Assembly: GCA_024699715.1 (NCBI GenBank)
Contig: JANPRD010000004.1
Location: forward strand, 1-64,000
Direction: 5' to 3'
DNA: 64,000 nucleotides
From: Candidatus Methanophagales archaeon
GTDB lineage: Archaea > Halobacteriota > Syntropharchaeia > Alkanophagales > Methanospirareceae
Under the pieces are notes generated by a model that was not told the DNA's origin, did no database searches, and worked only from the letters and a program-made list of their open reading frames with translations. Each line of letters begins with the position of its first letter. Position 1 is the first letter of the stretch. This document shows positions 34,665-43,717 of this stretch, in pieces. Position numbers and translations under genes: made by a program.

Positions 34665-35983
34665 ATGGATAATAGGATTGGCGAATGTTACTGTCATATG
34701 CCAACGGCACCTGGGCCTGAGATAGTGTCATATTATCCCACTGAGGAGACGGTGACGAACAAGGAGGGTGAATCAAGAGAGTTCAAAGTCAAAGCGAATC
34801 AGACCGTGAACGTGTCCTGGTACATTAATGGCTCATTGGTGCATGAGAACATCAGCGTACCTGCGTTCGTGAATGCAACATATACGAACACGAGCGCAGT
34901 ACCAGGACTCTGGAATGTGTCAGTGATTGTCGAAAACGAAAACGGAACCGATATGCACTCATGGATTTGGAATGTGACGGGTGTGGCAATAGTGGCGCCC
35001 CACCAAATATAACCGAGTGGTATCCGGTAGCTATCGAGATAAGCAACAACGCAGGAGAATCAAGAGAGTTCAAAGTCAAAGCGAATCAGACCGTGAACGT
35101 GTCCTGGTACATTAATGGCTCATTGGTGCATGAGAACATCAGCGTACCTGCGTTCGTGAATGCAACATATACGAACACGAGCGCAGTACCAGGACTCTGG
35201 AATGTGTCAGTGATTGTCGAAAACGAAAACGGAACCGATATGCACTCATGGATTTGGAATGTGACGGGTGTGGCAATAGTGCGCCACCAAATATAACCGA
35301 GTGGTATCCGGTAGCTATCGAGATAAGCAACAACGCAGGAGAATCAAGAGAGTTCAAAGTCAAAGCGAATCAGACCGTGAACGTGTCCTGGTACATTAAT
35401 GGCTCATTGGTGCATGAGAACATCAGCGTACCTGCGTTCGTGAATGCAACATATACGAACACGAGCGCAGTACCAGGACTCTGGAATGTGTCAGTGATTG
35501 TCGAAAACGAAAACGGAACCGATATGCACTCATGGATTTGGAATGTGACGGGTGTGGCAATAGTGGCGCCACCAAATATAACCGAGTGGTATCCGGTCAG
35601 CTATCGAGATAAGCAACAACGCAGGAGAATCAAGAGAGTTCAAAGTCAAAGCGAATCAGACCGTGAACGTGTCCTGGTACATTAATGGCTCATTGGTGCA
35701 TGAGAACATCAGCGTACCTGCGTTCGTGAATGCAACATATACGAACACGAGCGCAGTACCAGGACTCTGGAATGTGTCAGTGATTGTCGAAAACGAAAAC
35801 GGAACCGATATGCACTCATGGATTTGGAATGTGAGGAGCCCCTATGCAGTCGAACTAAGCGTTGAGCCGCCCGTGTATGTATGTGTGAGGCCGAATGAGA
35901 ATGCGACATTCAGGATTATCGTGAAGAACAATGGGACAAAGCCTGACAAATTCACCTCACAGTTGAAGCACCAGGAAATGTAA
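34665..35983 (+). pseudogene. Repeat section of the LTD surface protein, frame broken at each repeat
   Basis: The stretch encodes four copies of an Ig-like unit of about 95 residues (GESREFKVKANQTVNVSWYI, SLVHENISVPAFVNATYTNT, SAVPGLWNVSVIVENENGTD, MHSWIWNV), related to residues 160-255 of the protein at 28084. Each copy is intact, but every junction changes the frame, giving overlapping open frames 34665-35012, 34961-35296, 35248-35685 and 35663-35983. After the fourth copy, AVELSVEPPVYVCVRPNENA begins a further domain, which shifts again near 35965. Confidence 0.6.
34770..35834 (+). repeat. Four tandem copies of a 208-bp core with variable junctions
   Basis: Identical 208-bp cores start at 34770, 35057, 35341 and 35627. 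The junctions are 79, 76 and 78 bases long. Differences are confined to two spots: the GTGGCGCC(CC)ACC tract and CCGGT(C)AGC. None of the periods (287, 284, 286) is a multiple of three, although 285 would keep the frame. Confidence 0.9.
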
Positions 35984-36044
35984 ATGCAATACTCAGCAAA
36001 AAGAGACCTCTGAACTCGATCCTGGTGAAACTGAAAATATAACA

Positions 36045-36452
36045 TTGAATGTATCAACCTCTCAGATAGGAGAATACATCGTAAGTGTCACAGCGACTTC
36101 ACAGAATGATCCGAGTGTGAGTGATACGGTGATCACAACAACGAATGTAACTGAGGTTCCGCACAGAATTGTTGAGCTCGTTTACAATGAGAATAATAAA
36201 GGATACAACTACATAGCATGGACTGGAAATTACACGATAAACGCAAGCGATCTTGTCTTCATGATAAGAAGGGGCGCTGGCGAGAGAGTGTTTCCTGATG
36301 ATGCGTTCATTGCATACTTCAACACCACAAGCGGAGATTGGGAAATATTCTTCGGTGACGGGACGGGAACAACAAATTTCAAATTGAAGCAGTATGAAGT
36401 GGTATGCGTGAGAGTCGCTGATGAAGGCAAATTCTACATGCCAGTACCATAA
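36045..36452 (+). CDS. C-terminal part of the LTD surface protein (fragment 4)
   Basis: Reads NVSTSQIGEYIVSVTATSQN, the end of a NEW3/CARDB-like domain whose start (ETSELDPGETENITL) lies just upstream in frame. A C-terminal domain follows: HRIVELVYNENNKGYNYIAW, NASDLVFMIRRGAGERVFPD, DGTGTTNFKLKQYEVVCVRV. No membrane anchor or sorting tail follows. I do not recognise this last domain. Confidence 0.55.
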   Translation: MNVSTSQIGEYIVSVTATSQNDPSVSDTVITTTNVTEVPHRIVELVYNENNKGYNYIAWTGNYTINASDLVFMIRRGAGERVFPDDAFIAYFNTTSGDWEIFFGDGTGTTNFKLKQYEVVCVRVADEGKFYMPVP

Positions 36453-36469
36453 ATAGAGGTGAAGGAGAA

Positions 36470-38075
36470 ATGGATGTGGGAAAGAGAATGATAGTGGTTG
36501 GTGCCATTCTTCTTATCGTAATGGCACCAACCTCATTTTTTTCATTGCCAGTTTCAGCCGAGGAACTGCGGCATCCGTATCCAGTGCGGGTTATGTCTAT
36601 GACTCCACTGGTAACCCTGTCCCAGAAGGGGTAACTGTATATATAACTGATGTAACGAAGAATGTGACAATCAGCACAGAAACTAATGAAAGCGGCTTTT
36701 ATTGTAAGGAATATATTGTAACATTCCTAATGCCGAAGATGGCGATCTATTTGTATGTTCAGCAACATACAACTATGAAAGCGGCTCATGTTCATTCATA
36801 TTGAATAGATCTACAAATCTATCACAGCGATGTGACATATACCTTCAGAGAGAGACGACTCCTCCTGTAATAACTAACCTACAACCACCAGATGGTTCTA
36901 TATACGCAATTTGAGACCCACTATATCTGCAAATTACTCAGACCCTTCAGGGATAAATTTGACATCGGTCATATAAAAGTGGATGGCATTGATGTGACAG
37001 AAGATGCGTCTGTAAGAGAGACGGGGGTATCGTATACGACGGACATAGACTTGGCGGAGGGAGTACATTGTGTAACTGTCAATGTCAGTGATAATGCAGG
37101 CAATGAAAACAGCAAAACATGGTGCTTTACAGTTGATGTGACTCCGCCAGACACCTCAATAATATCTGGTCCATCTGGAACAATAGATTATGATACCGTG
37201 ACATTCGAATGGGCCGGTACTGACAACATTGCTGCGACAGAGGATCTTCAGTATTCATACAGATTAGATGATGGAGATTGGTCCGGCTGGACGCACAGCA
37301 CAAGTGTCACATTTCCCAATCTGCCGAGTGGTACGCACACATTTGAGGTGAAAGCAAAGGACCTAGCTGGCAACGAGGACCCAACACCTGCCGAGAGGAC
37401 TTTCACTGTGAGTCGTCCTGCTCCTCGCCGAGCGCCGGGAGGAGCACGAGCGGCACCACCTGTAGCAGCGGGAGAAACTTCGCTACCGACGACTGCGGAG
37501 GGAGAAGTGACTGCGACGACGACTGCTAAATCTGCGGATGGGAGAGCGGCGGTGACAATTCCAGCGGGAATAAAGGCGACAATCGGAGGTGCGCCAATCA
37601 CGAAAATAACGATAAAGCCGCCTTCTGTTCTTCCGGCTGTTCCTCCGCCGAATGTTGAATACAAGGGTTATGCATACGATTTCGGGCCGAGTGGAGCAAC
37701 ATTCAGCGAGCCTGTTGAAATATCAATCACATTTGACCCCGCTGATTTTGAGGGCTTGACGCCCGTCATTTACATGTATGACGAAACAACAAAAGAATGG
37801 AAGCGCCTCGACACAAAAATCGTGGACAACAAGGCAATCGCAAAAGTGACTCACTTCACTACTTTCGTGCTTTTCGGAGAGAAAGTGCCTCCATCGCCTT
37901 CACCGACGCCTACGCCAGACGCCAACACCGACACTTCCTGGGACGCCAACGCCTACGCCAACACCTACGCCGACACCATCGCCTTCACCCTCACCGACGC
38001 CGGGCTTTGAGGCGATTTTCGCTGTTGCAGGGTCTGCTCGCAATCGCATATCTGGTGCTGCGTAGGAGGAAGTGA
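36470..38075 (+). CDS. PGF-CTERM surface protein, multiply frameshifted
   Basis: It starts at ATG 36470 (GAAGGAG site at 36461) with a signal peptide (MIVVGAILLIVMAPTSFFSL). Shifts near 36570, 36715 and 36900 break a carboxypeptidase-regulatory-like domain (GYVYDSTGNPVPEGVTVYIT). The long frame 36892-38010 gives Ig-like domains (HCVTVNVSDNAGNENSKTWC, SGTHTFEVKAKDLAGNEDPT) and a ZU5-like region (YDFGPSGATFSEPVEISITF, VIYMYDETTKEWKRLDTKI). Two more shifts (about 37920 and 38030) restore a Thr/Pro stalk, SPTPGFEAIFAVAG, LLAIAYLVL and RRRK, a canonical PGF-CTERM tail ending at 38075. That tail is normally processed by archaeosortase A. Confidence 0.65.
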
Positions 38076-38114
38076 GAGCGTGAAAACGCAAGCAAAATAA
38101 AAAGTTGAAAGTTT

Positions 38115-38142
38115 GAGGGGGTTTTCCCCTCCCTATTTTTTC
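38115..38142 (+). terminator. Hairpin plus T-run between converging genes
   Basis: GAGGGGG-TTTT-CCCCTC followed by CCTATTTTTTCC forms a strong hairpin with a U-rich 3' side, 40 bases after the stop at 38075 and before the converging ATPase gene. Confidence 0.55.
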
Positions 38143-38247
38143 CGCTTTCTACTTTCGCTTTTATTTCATGTTTCTAATCCCTTGTCCCACATCTTTTCTC
38201 ATTCTCGCTCAATTTTCCTCTCTAATTCCTCTGGATTTTCCTCATAT

Positions 38248-39186
38248 TCATACATAATTCCGCCTATAGTCATCGAAATTCTGCAATTTTTTCCGCTGCA
38301 TCCACTCTAAAACAGTTATTCTGCGGTTGAAATCTTCCGCCAATTCCTCCTCGCTCATCTCAAGCCCGTTCATTATCTCAATAAATACCTTTGATTCGCC
38401 CTTGAAAGCGAACTCGTCAGGGGGTTGCCACAAGAAAAGTTCATTCGCAACGACCTCCTCCTTCTCGTAATCCACATCCACGACCTCAAACAAGTGCGTG
38501 CATCTCCTCACCCTGCTCCTTGCCTTCCTTTTCACCGCATCCACCGCTTCCACCGCATCCACGCCGCCACCTTCGCTCGCTTTCCCACCCTTCCCCGTAG
38601 CCGCCGCCTCTTCATGAATCTCAACAAATCCCTGAACAGGCACGACATCCAAATAGCGAAGAAAATCAAGGGGCATCCGCAAAGGGGACTTCACGAGCCT
38701 GCTCACGAGAGCATCCGCAGAAATCGCATTCATCGTTGAGAGCGTCGCAACGCCCGAAAATATTGACTGAAAGAATATATTTGCGGTCTTCTTGCTACTA
38801 ATTTCACCCACGAAGATATAATCAGGATGCATTTTCATCGCTGTATTGAGCAATTCCATTTCATCATCAAACGCATTCACATTCAGCGAGATGCAATTTC
38901 TGTGCGGCAGGTTCAATTCACGCACATCCTCAACAGAAACAATCCTGCGATTCGGCGGAATGAACATGGAAATTGCACGCAAAACACTCGTCTTTCCCGA
39001 CGCAGGTTCTCCCAAGATTAAGATGTTGAAGCGGTGCTGAACTGCCATCCAGAGGTAAGCGAGCATCTCCACAGAGAACACACCATCGCTCAAAAGGTCT
39101 ACTGGCGTGATCTCCCGCCTCTTCCGAATCGTGAATGCTTCTTGCGAAGTCCCTGCGAACATGATGTGCACTAACTTGCGCCTCAC
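38248..39186 (-). CDS. Type II/IV secretion ATPase (TadA/VirB11-like), C-terminal part
   Basis: The ATPase domain carries Walker A (LILGEPASGKTSVLRAI), an Asp box (RRIVSVEDVRELNLPH) and a Walker B region (MHPDYIFVGEISSKKTANIF). The usual glutamate/arginine-rich Walker B (GEIR) reads GEIS. The C-terminus (ITVLEWMQRKKLQNFDDYRR) is typical of archaeal secretion/pilus ATPases. An insert of about 30 low-complexity residues (GKGGKASEGGGVDAVEAVDA) lies near residue 205. It is in the same frame as 39190-39780, separated only by a TGA, so both probably form one 510-codon gene. Confidence 0.78.
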   Translation of the reverse strand: MRRKLVHIMFAGTSQEAFTIRKRREITPVDLLSDGVFSVEMLAYLWMAVQHRFNILILGEPASGKTSVLRAISMFIPPNRRIVSVEDVRELNLPHRNCISLNVNAFDDEMELLNTAMKMHPDYIFVGEISSKKTANIFFQSIFSGVATLSTMNAISADALVSRLVKSPLRMPLDFLRYLDVVPVQGFVEIHEEAAATGKGGKASEGGGVDAVEAVDAVKRKARSRVRRCTHLFEVVDVDYEKEEVVANELFLWQPPDEFAFKGESKVFIEIMNGLEMSEEELAEDFNRRITVLEWMQRKKLQNFDDYRRNYV

Positions 39187-39189
39187 TGC

Positions 39190-39780
39190 TCACGCTGGCA
39201 CGCCCCCTCTCAAAGACTTCGCCGACGGCACCTTGATTTTTCCCTTATGAAGAATTGAAAATATTTCATCGTTGAAAACTAAATTCGTCTCAATATGACC
39301 ATATTTTCGGTGAAATACGAAAACAGGTTTGCCCATTCCAGCGGCAGAAATCTCTTCTACATTCTCATCCCTAAGCAATACATCTAATTCACCATACCCA
39401 AGCAAATCTCGCTCCAAATAATACTTTATCTTTCCACGCTGCTCCTCGCTTAATCCCATCTTTTCAATATTCCGCTCTATTTCATCAGCACATTCACGCA
39501 CATCTCCGACATCTCCGCTCTCTCCTCCGCTAACTGCTGTTGTGGTGGAGGCTGTCTGAATCTTTCGCTTAACCTCTTCAAGCGCCTCTTTCTCCGCCTC
39601 TGAAAGTTTTGGCTCTTCAACCCTGTATCTCGGCGGCGTCCCCGCCTCTATAACGACAAAAGCATAAGGCTCAACAGCATACCGCTCCAGCACCGCTCTC
39701 CCGCTTCCCATTTCATTTAACAGACACTCGCCCTTAATTCTCCCAATGCAATACTCAACAAAACTCACGGTATTAAGCAT
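39190..39780 (-). CDS. Type II/IV secretion ATPase, N-terminal part
   Basis: The N-terminal domain of a TadA-like ATPase: EKMGLSEEQRGKIKYYLERD, LLGYGELDVLLRDENVEEIS and KPVFVFHRKYGHIETNLVF are the standard signature preceding the catalytic core. It ends at TGA 39190-39192. The next codons in the same frame continue directly into the ATPase half (GCA, then GTG 39186). The junction is also shorter than usual, as the segment between the two domains lacks about 25 residues normally present. A mutated gene, an error, or a two-part protein are all possible. No TadC-like membrane gene adjoins. Confidence 0.72.
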   Translation of the reverse strand: MLNTVSFVEYCIGRIKGECLLNEMGSGRAVLERYAVEPYAFVVIEAGTPPRYRVEEPKLSEAEKEALEEVKRKIQTASTTTAVSGGESGDVGDVRECADEIERNIEKMGLSEEQRGKIKYYLERDLLGYGELDVLLRDENVEEISAAGMGKPVFVFHRKYGHIETNLVFNDEIFSILHKGKIKVPSAKSLRGGVPA

Positions 39781-39822
39781 TATTCTTACCTCTCACCGTC
39801 GCACCTTTCTCTCTCTGGGCAT

Positions 39823-41073
39823 CTATTTCACCTTCGGGAGCGTGAAGTAGAAAGTGCTTCCTTCGCCCACTGTGCTTTCGACCCATATTTTTCCGCCGAG
39901 ACGCTCAACCATCTTCTTGCACTGCGGTAGTCCAGCGCCACTGCCCACATATTCAAACTTCGCCCTCCATCGCTCCTCCTCTTCCCTTGTGCGCTTCCTG
40001 AATTGGTGAGCAAGCTCGAAAATTTCAGGAATTCGCTCAGCAGGTATGCCGTTCCCGTTGTCTCTCACGCTGAACAGGTATTCTTCAGGATGCTCCTCAC
40101 ACCGCACTTCAACAATCACACGCTCTTTGTCGTTGTAAATAATACCGTTTACAATAAGATTCGTGAGAATAGTCTTTAGGAAGAATTTGCTTGTCTTTAA
40201 TCTTGCATCGCAAACCGCTTTAACTTCCGCATTCTTGCTTATTATAAGTCCCTTTATTGAACTCTTTATCTCTTCCACAAGTTCTTTGACACATACTTCC
40301 TCATACTTCACATCTAAATATCCCACTTTCGCAACTTCCAGCAGCATGTCTATTAAATACCACATGTTTTCCGCATTCTCTTCTATTAACTGTAGATATT
40401 TGAGCGCATTTTCGTCAAGTTTTCCAGAATAATCTTCAAGAATGAACTGAGATAGCGATTTTATAGAGAACAGTGGCGATTTCAAATCGTGAGAAATCAC
40501 ATACACAAGCTCTTCCAATTCTTTTGTGAATGCTTCAAGCTCCTTGTTTTTGCGACGAAGCTCCTCTTCCGCCCTCTTTCTGTTTAAGATGTTTTCCCAT
40601 TCTCTTAACGCTCGCTTCGCCGTCCATGGTAAATTCTCCAAATCCTCAAGACGCTTCACAACATAGTCCAACGCTCCAGATTTGAGTGAGCGGACTGCAA
40701 TGCGCTCAGAGCCGTAAGCGGTCATTATGATGAGCGGAGCAGGCATCTCATCAGGACGCTTCGCCCCTCTCGTGAGGTCAAGCCCTTTTCCATCCGGAAG
40801 CAAATAGTCAGCAAGAATGAGCGATGGTCTCCCGCTTTCAAGATATTCTAATGCTTCGCTTATGCTCCTCACCCACTTAATTTTCCATTTTATGCCGTTT
40901 TCATCCGCCCTCTCCTCAAATATCCTACGAATAAGCTCCGCATGCCCCTCGTCATCCTCAACAAGCAGAATCTCCCGCTCCTCTTTCCCCCTTCCGCTTA
41001 TATCCTCCAATCTACCTCTTAATGCCTCGTGATTCCATTCCCTTCCCCCATCCTCGCTCCCCACTACTTTCAT
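39823..41073 (-). CDS. Receiver-histidine kinase hybrid
   Basis: 416 residues. The N-terminal receiver domain (EILLVEDDEGHAELIRRIFE, phosphoacceptor Asp in SLILADYLLPDGKG, Thr in LIIMTAYGSERIA) is followed by a coiled stretch and a HisKA domain with the phosphoacceptor His in VYVISHDLKSPLFS. The HATPase domain has TILTNLIVNGIIYN, VRDNGNGIPAERIPEIFE and YVGSGAGLPQCKKMVERLGG. There is no membrane helix, so it acts in the cytoplasm, probably receiving phosphate from another kinase. It is divergent from the FilR1 regulator at 41195. Confidence 0.88.
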   Translation of the reverse strand: MKVVGSEDGGREWNHEALRGRLEDISGRGKEEREILLVEDDEGHAELIRRIFEERADENGIKWKIKWVRSISEALEYLESGRPSLILADYLLPDGKGLDLTRGAKRPDEMPAPLIIMTAYGSERIAVRSLKSGALDYVVKRLEDLENLPWTAKRALREWENILNRKRAEEELRRKNKELEAFTKELEELVYVISHDLKSPLFSIKSLSQFILEDYSGKLDENALKYLQLIEENAENMWYLIDMLLEVAKVGYLDVKYEEVCVKELVEEIKSSIKGLIISKNAEVKAVCDARLKTSKFFLKTILTNLIVNGIIYNDKERVIVEVRCEEHPEEYLFSVRDNGNGIPAERIPEIFELAHQFRKRTREEEERWRAKFEYVGSGAGLPQCKKMVERLGGKIWVESTVGEGSTFYFTLPKVK

Positions 41074-41095
41074 CGCGTCTGACTTAATTTTGCTT

Positions 41096-41172
41096 AAAAA
41101 TATATGTTTTGTTTCAAGTAAGAAAAATTGCTCAATCCGAGCAATATTTCAAGATGGAAACTATAAAACTTA
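41096..41172. promoter_or_regulatory. Divergent promoter region between kinase and FilR1 regulator
   Basis: A TATA-like AAAAATATATG (41096-41106) suits the minus-strand kinase. AACTATAAAACTTATTC (41159-41175) suits the plus-strand regulator 25-35 bases before its ATG at 41195. Confidence 0.45.
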
Positions 41173-41194
41173 TTCTCTTTGAGATTATCTTAAT

Positions 41195-42080
41195 ATGACA
41201 ATAGAGGAGGAAATAATAAAAGTAATAGGGTTTCGTGAATTAGACATAATGGAGGCAGGCAGAGGGGCGGGGGGGAGCGAAGCAACAAGCATCGTCCAAA
41301 ATATCATACGCCTCTCTCTCTGCTCAGATTTACGCAGAAATATTATTATTCTTTTGAGCGAGGGTAAGAAATCACTGCGAGAAATCAGAGAAGCGCTTAA
41401 CACGAGTGCTACGACCGCTCTTCACGCACTCAGAGAGCTTGAGAAAGCGAAAATCATTTTCAGGGATGAGGAGCGGGACTATGTGCTGACGAAGACGGGA
41501 GAAATCCTCGCTTGGAAGATTTCAGATATTGTGGATGCGATAGAAGCGTTGAAAAAGCACGAGAGCTTCTGGAAGCAGCATGACCTCAGCGGTATTCCCA
41601 CGCATTTGCTTGAGAAGATAGGATGTTTGAAAAACTCAGAAGTGCATAGAATAAACGCACTTGACATCATAAAAACGCACAAAACTTTCCTTCAGTTCCT
41701 CAAGAATGCGAAATGGGTGAAAGGGGTTTCTCCTATTTTCGCACCTGACTACCCCATAATCTTCAGAGAACTCGCAACAACCGTTCCGACACAGCTCGTC
41801 CTGACGAGAGAAGTGCTTGAGAAATTGCTTCAGTCTGTTGACAAGAATGAACTCAAGCGGGCAATAAGCGAGTGCTGTTTGGAAATCTTCGTGACGGAAG
41901 AGGATGTGAAGGTCGCTTTCACTGTCACAGACACATTCCTTTCGCTCGGTCTCTTCTCAACAGAGGGCGTATATGACACGACAAGCGACTTAATAAGCAC
42001 AGATCAGCAGAGCAGTCCGCTGGGGTTCAGAACTTTTCAAGCATTACCAAAAAAAAGCAGAGAAATTTCTGATGGAATAG
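41195..42080 (+). CDS. FilR1-type winged-helix transcriptional regulator
   Basis: An N-terminal winged helix (RRNIIILLSEGKKSLREIRE, LNTSATTALHALRELEKAKI, DYVLTKTGEIL) is joined to the FilR1 ligand domain: HDLSGIPTHLLEKIGCLKNS, VKGVSPIFAPDYPIIFRELA, VKVAFTVTDTFLSLGLFS. These regulators are widespread in methanogen-related euryarchaea; in Methanothrix they act beside the FilI kinase. The frame printed to 42085 ends badly; a one-base shift near 42017 restores the normal end (AVRWGSELFKHYQKKAEKFL) with a stop at 42080. It is divergent from one REC-kinase and near another. Confidence 0.8.
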
Positions 42081-42112
42081 TGTGAATAGCAGGGATATAA
42101 CGGACATTATAG

Positions 42113-43027
42113 ATGCCGCTGTTCGCTGTCAAAAGAAACCCCTTCCCTCCTCTTAATAAATATGCAAGAAATTTTAAGGAAAATTTAGAACATTTCAAAA
42201 ATTTTTTAATATCATCTTCAATTTTCATTTCAATAAATGGGGCTTTAAAGGTGCTGTTTGCGTCCTTACTCCTCGGCGTCTTCGCTCCTAACCTGATTCT
42301 CGCCTCTTTCTTCTCCGTTTACAGCGTATATTCGCTGAACAAATTGACAGATATGAAGGAGGATGCGATTAATAATCCTGATAGAGTGAAAGTTATAGCT
42401 GGTAGAGAGCGTATTTTCGCTACTTCTGTCTTCTCTTCATTTGTCATTACATTTATTCTTGGATTTATGCATGATTTCTGCTGCGTCTTCATACTCTTTT
42501 TCCCTCTTTTCTGCGGAATTATATACAGTGTGAGGATTTTACCCTCTTTACCTCGCCTGAAAGACATCACAGGCGTGAAAAATCTGATTATTTCAATCTC
42601 TTGGGGCGTCGGCTCTTCACTCCTGCCTGCGACATGCCTTCAGGAGAGACAGCCGCTGCAAGTCGCATTTCTATTCTATTTCTTCGCCACGAAAAGCTTT
42701 GTAAATTCGCTTCTTTTTGATGTTCGTGATATAGAAGGGGACAGAATAAACGGTGTGAGGACGATTCCTGTTGTAATAGGCAGGGAAAAAGCGAAAAAAC
42801 TCATGCTCTCTCTCAATTCCACGCTCCTAATATGGCTGATTTTGTCCTTTTATCTCGGATTTTTTCGCAAATATCTGCCCGTTTTGGCGTTCAGCATCGC
42901 TTACGGATATTGGTATATCCTGCATTTCAGCAGGAAGAGAGAAATAGGGAAGTCGCTTGATTTGCTCGTTGACGGTGAGTGGATGCCGACAGTGCTTCTC
43001 GCTCTACTCTTCGCTTGCCTCCTTTGA
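42113..43027 (+). CDS. UbiA-family prenyltransferase
   Basis: A 304-residue membrane enzyme with about eight helices. The two Asp-rich motifs are NKLTDMKEDAINNPDR (first, near residue 80) and DVRDIEGDRINGVRTIP (second, near residue 205), which bind Mg-diphosphate of the prenyl donor. The acceptor is unknown: archaeal UbiA proteins make ether lipids, quinones or haem. It begins 32 bases after the FilR1 gene and could be cotranscribed with it. Confidence 0.85.
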   Translation: MPLFAVKRNPFPPLNKYARNFKENLEHFKNFLISSSIFISINGALKVLFASLLLGVFAPNLILASFFSVYSVYSLNKLTDMKEDAINNPDRVKVIAGRERIFATSVFSSFVITFILGFMHDFCCVFILFFPLFCGIIYSVRILPSLPRLKDITGVKNLIISISWGVGSSLLPATCLQERQPLQVAFLFYFFATKSFVNSLLFDVRDIEGDRINGVRTIPVVIGREKAKKLMLSLNSTLLIWLILSFYLGFFRKYLPVLAFSIAYGYWYILHFSRKREIGKSLDLLVDGEWMPTVLLALLFACLL

Positions 43028-43076
43028 CGCCTACGCTTAGACGCATGCCTTTCGGCTCAAAGATAAGTTAGGGAAG

Positions 43077-43598
43077 TCACGCACGATTTTCAACGATGCC
43101 TTCCTCTTCTTCTCTTGCCGTGCTTGTTGCTCTTCGTGTTGCATTTGTAGGAGCATTCCGCCAAGGATGTCTGTTCCAGACGAGCCAGTAGAATCCGACA
43201 TGTTCTACCATCCGCTCAAATTTCTCAAAATCTAAGGGCTTAACGAGGTAGCTGTTCGCATATTGAATGTATGCACGCATCATATCCGCCTCGCTTTCTG
43301 ATGTTGTAAGCACCACAACAGGAATAACTCGCAGCTCTTCAGACTGCTTTATTTCCATGAGAACCTCATGACCATCCTTCCTCGGCAGCCTCAAATCAAG
43401 CAGAATCAGGTCGGGTCTCGGCGCCTCCGCATACCTGCCACGACGATACAGGAAGTCAAGAGCCTCTTCTCCATCCTTCACCCAATATATCTTGTTTGCG
43501 ACCCTTCGCTCCTCTAACGCACGCATTACAAGAATTGCATGAGCTTCTTCATCCTCAACAAGCAGAATAACCGCTGGATTCCCCCTTATTTCTTCCAT
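43077..43598 (-). CDS. Stand-alone receiver-domain protein (Rcp1-like)
   Basis: A 173-residue response regulator without an output domain. Receiver motifs are AVILLVEDEEAHAILVMRAL, the Asp in DLILLDLRLPRKDGHEVLME, Thr in VVVLTTSESEADMMRAY and Lys in SYLVKPLDFEKFERMVEHVG, ending in the WLVWN stretch common to the Rcp1-like group. It lies downstream of a hybrid kinase on the same strand and is its likely partner. Confidence 0.88.
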   Translation of the reverse strand: MEEIRGNPAVILLVEDEEAHAILVMRALEERRVANKIYWVKDGEEALDFLYRRGRYAEAPRPDLILLDLRLPRKDGHEVLMEIKQSEELRVIPVVVLTTSESEADMMRAYIQYANSYLVKPLDFEKFERMVEHVGFYWLVWNRHPWRNAPTNATRRATSTAREEEEGIVENRA

Positions 43599-43717
43599 TC
43601 TGCTCGCATATTCATCCTAATAGATAAAAAACTGTCTATCAGCGATATTTTTCTCATCATTTTTGCGATTAAAATGCGGACATTTGCAAAATTATATCGG
43701 CACCTTTTAAATTTCTA

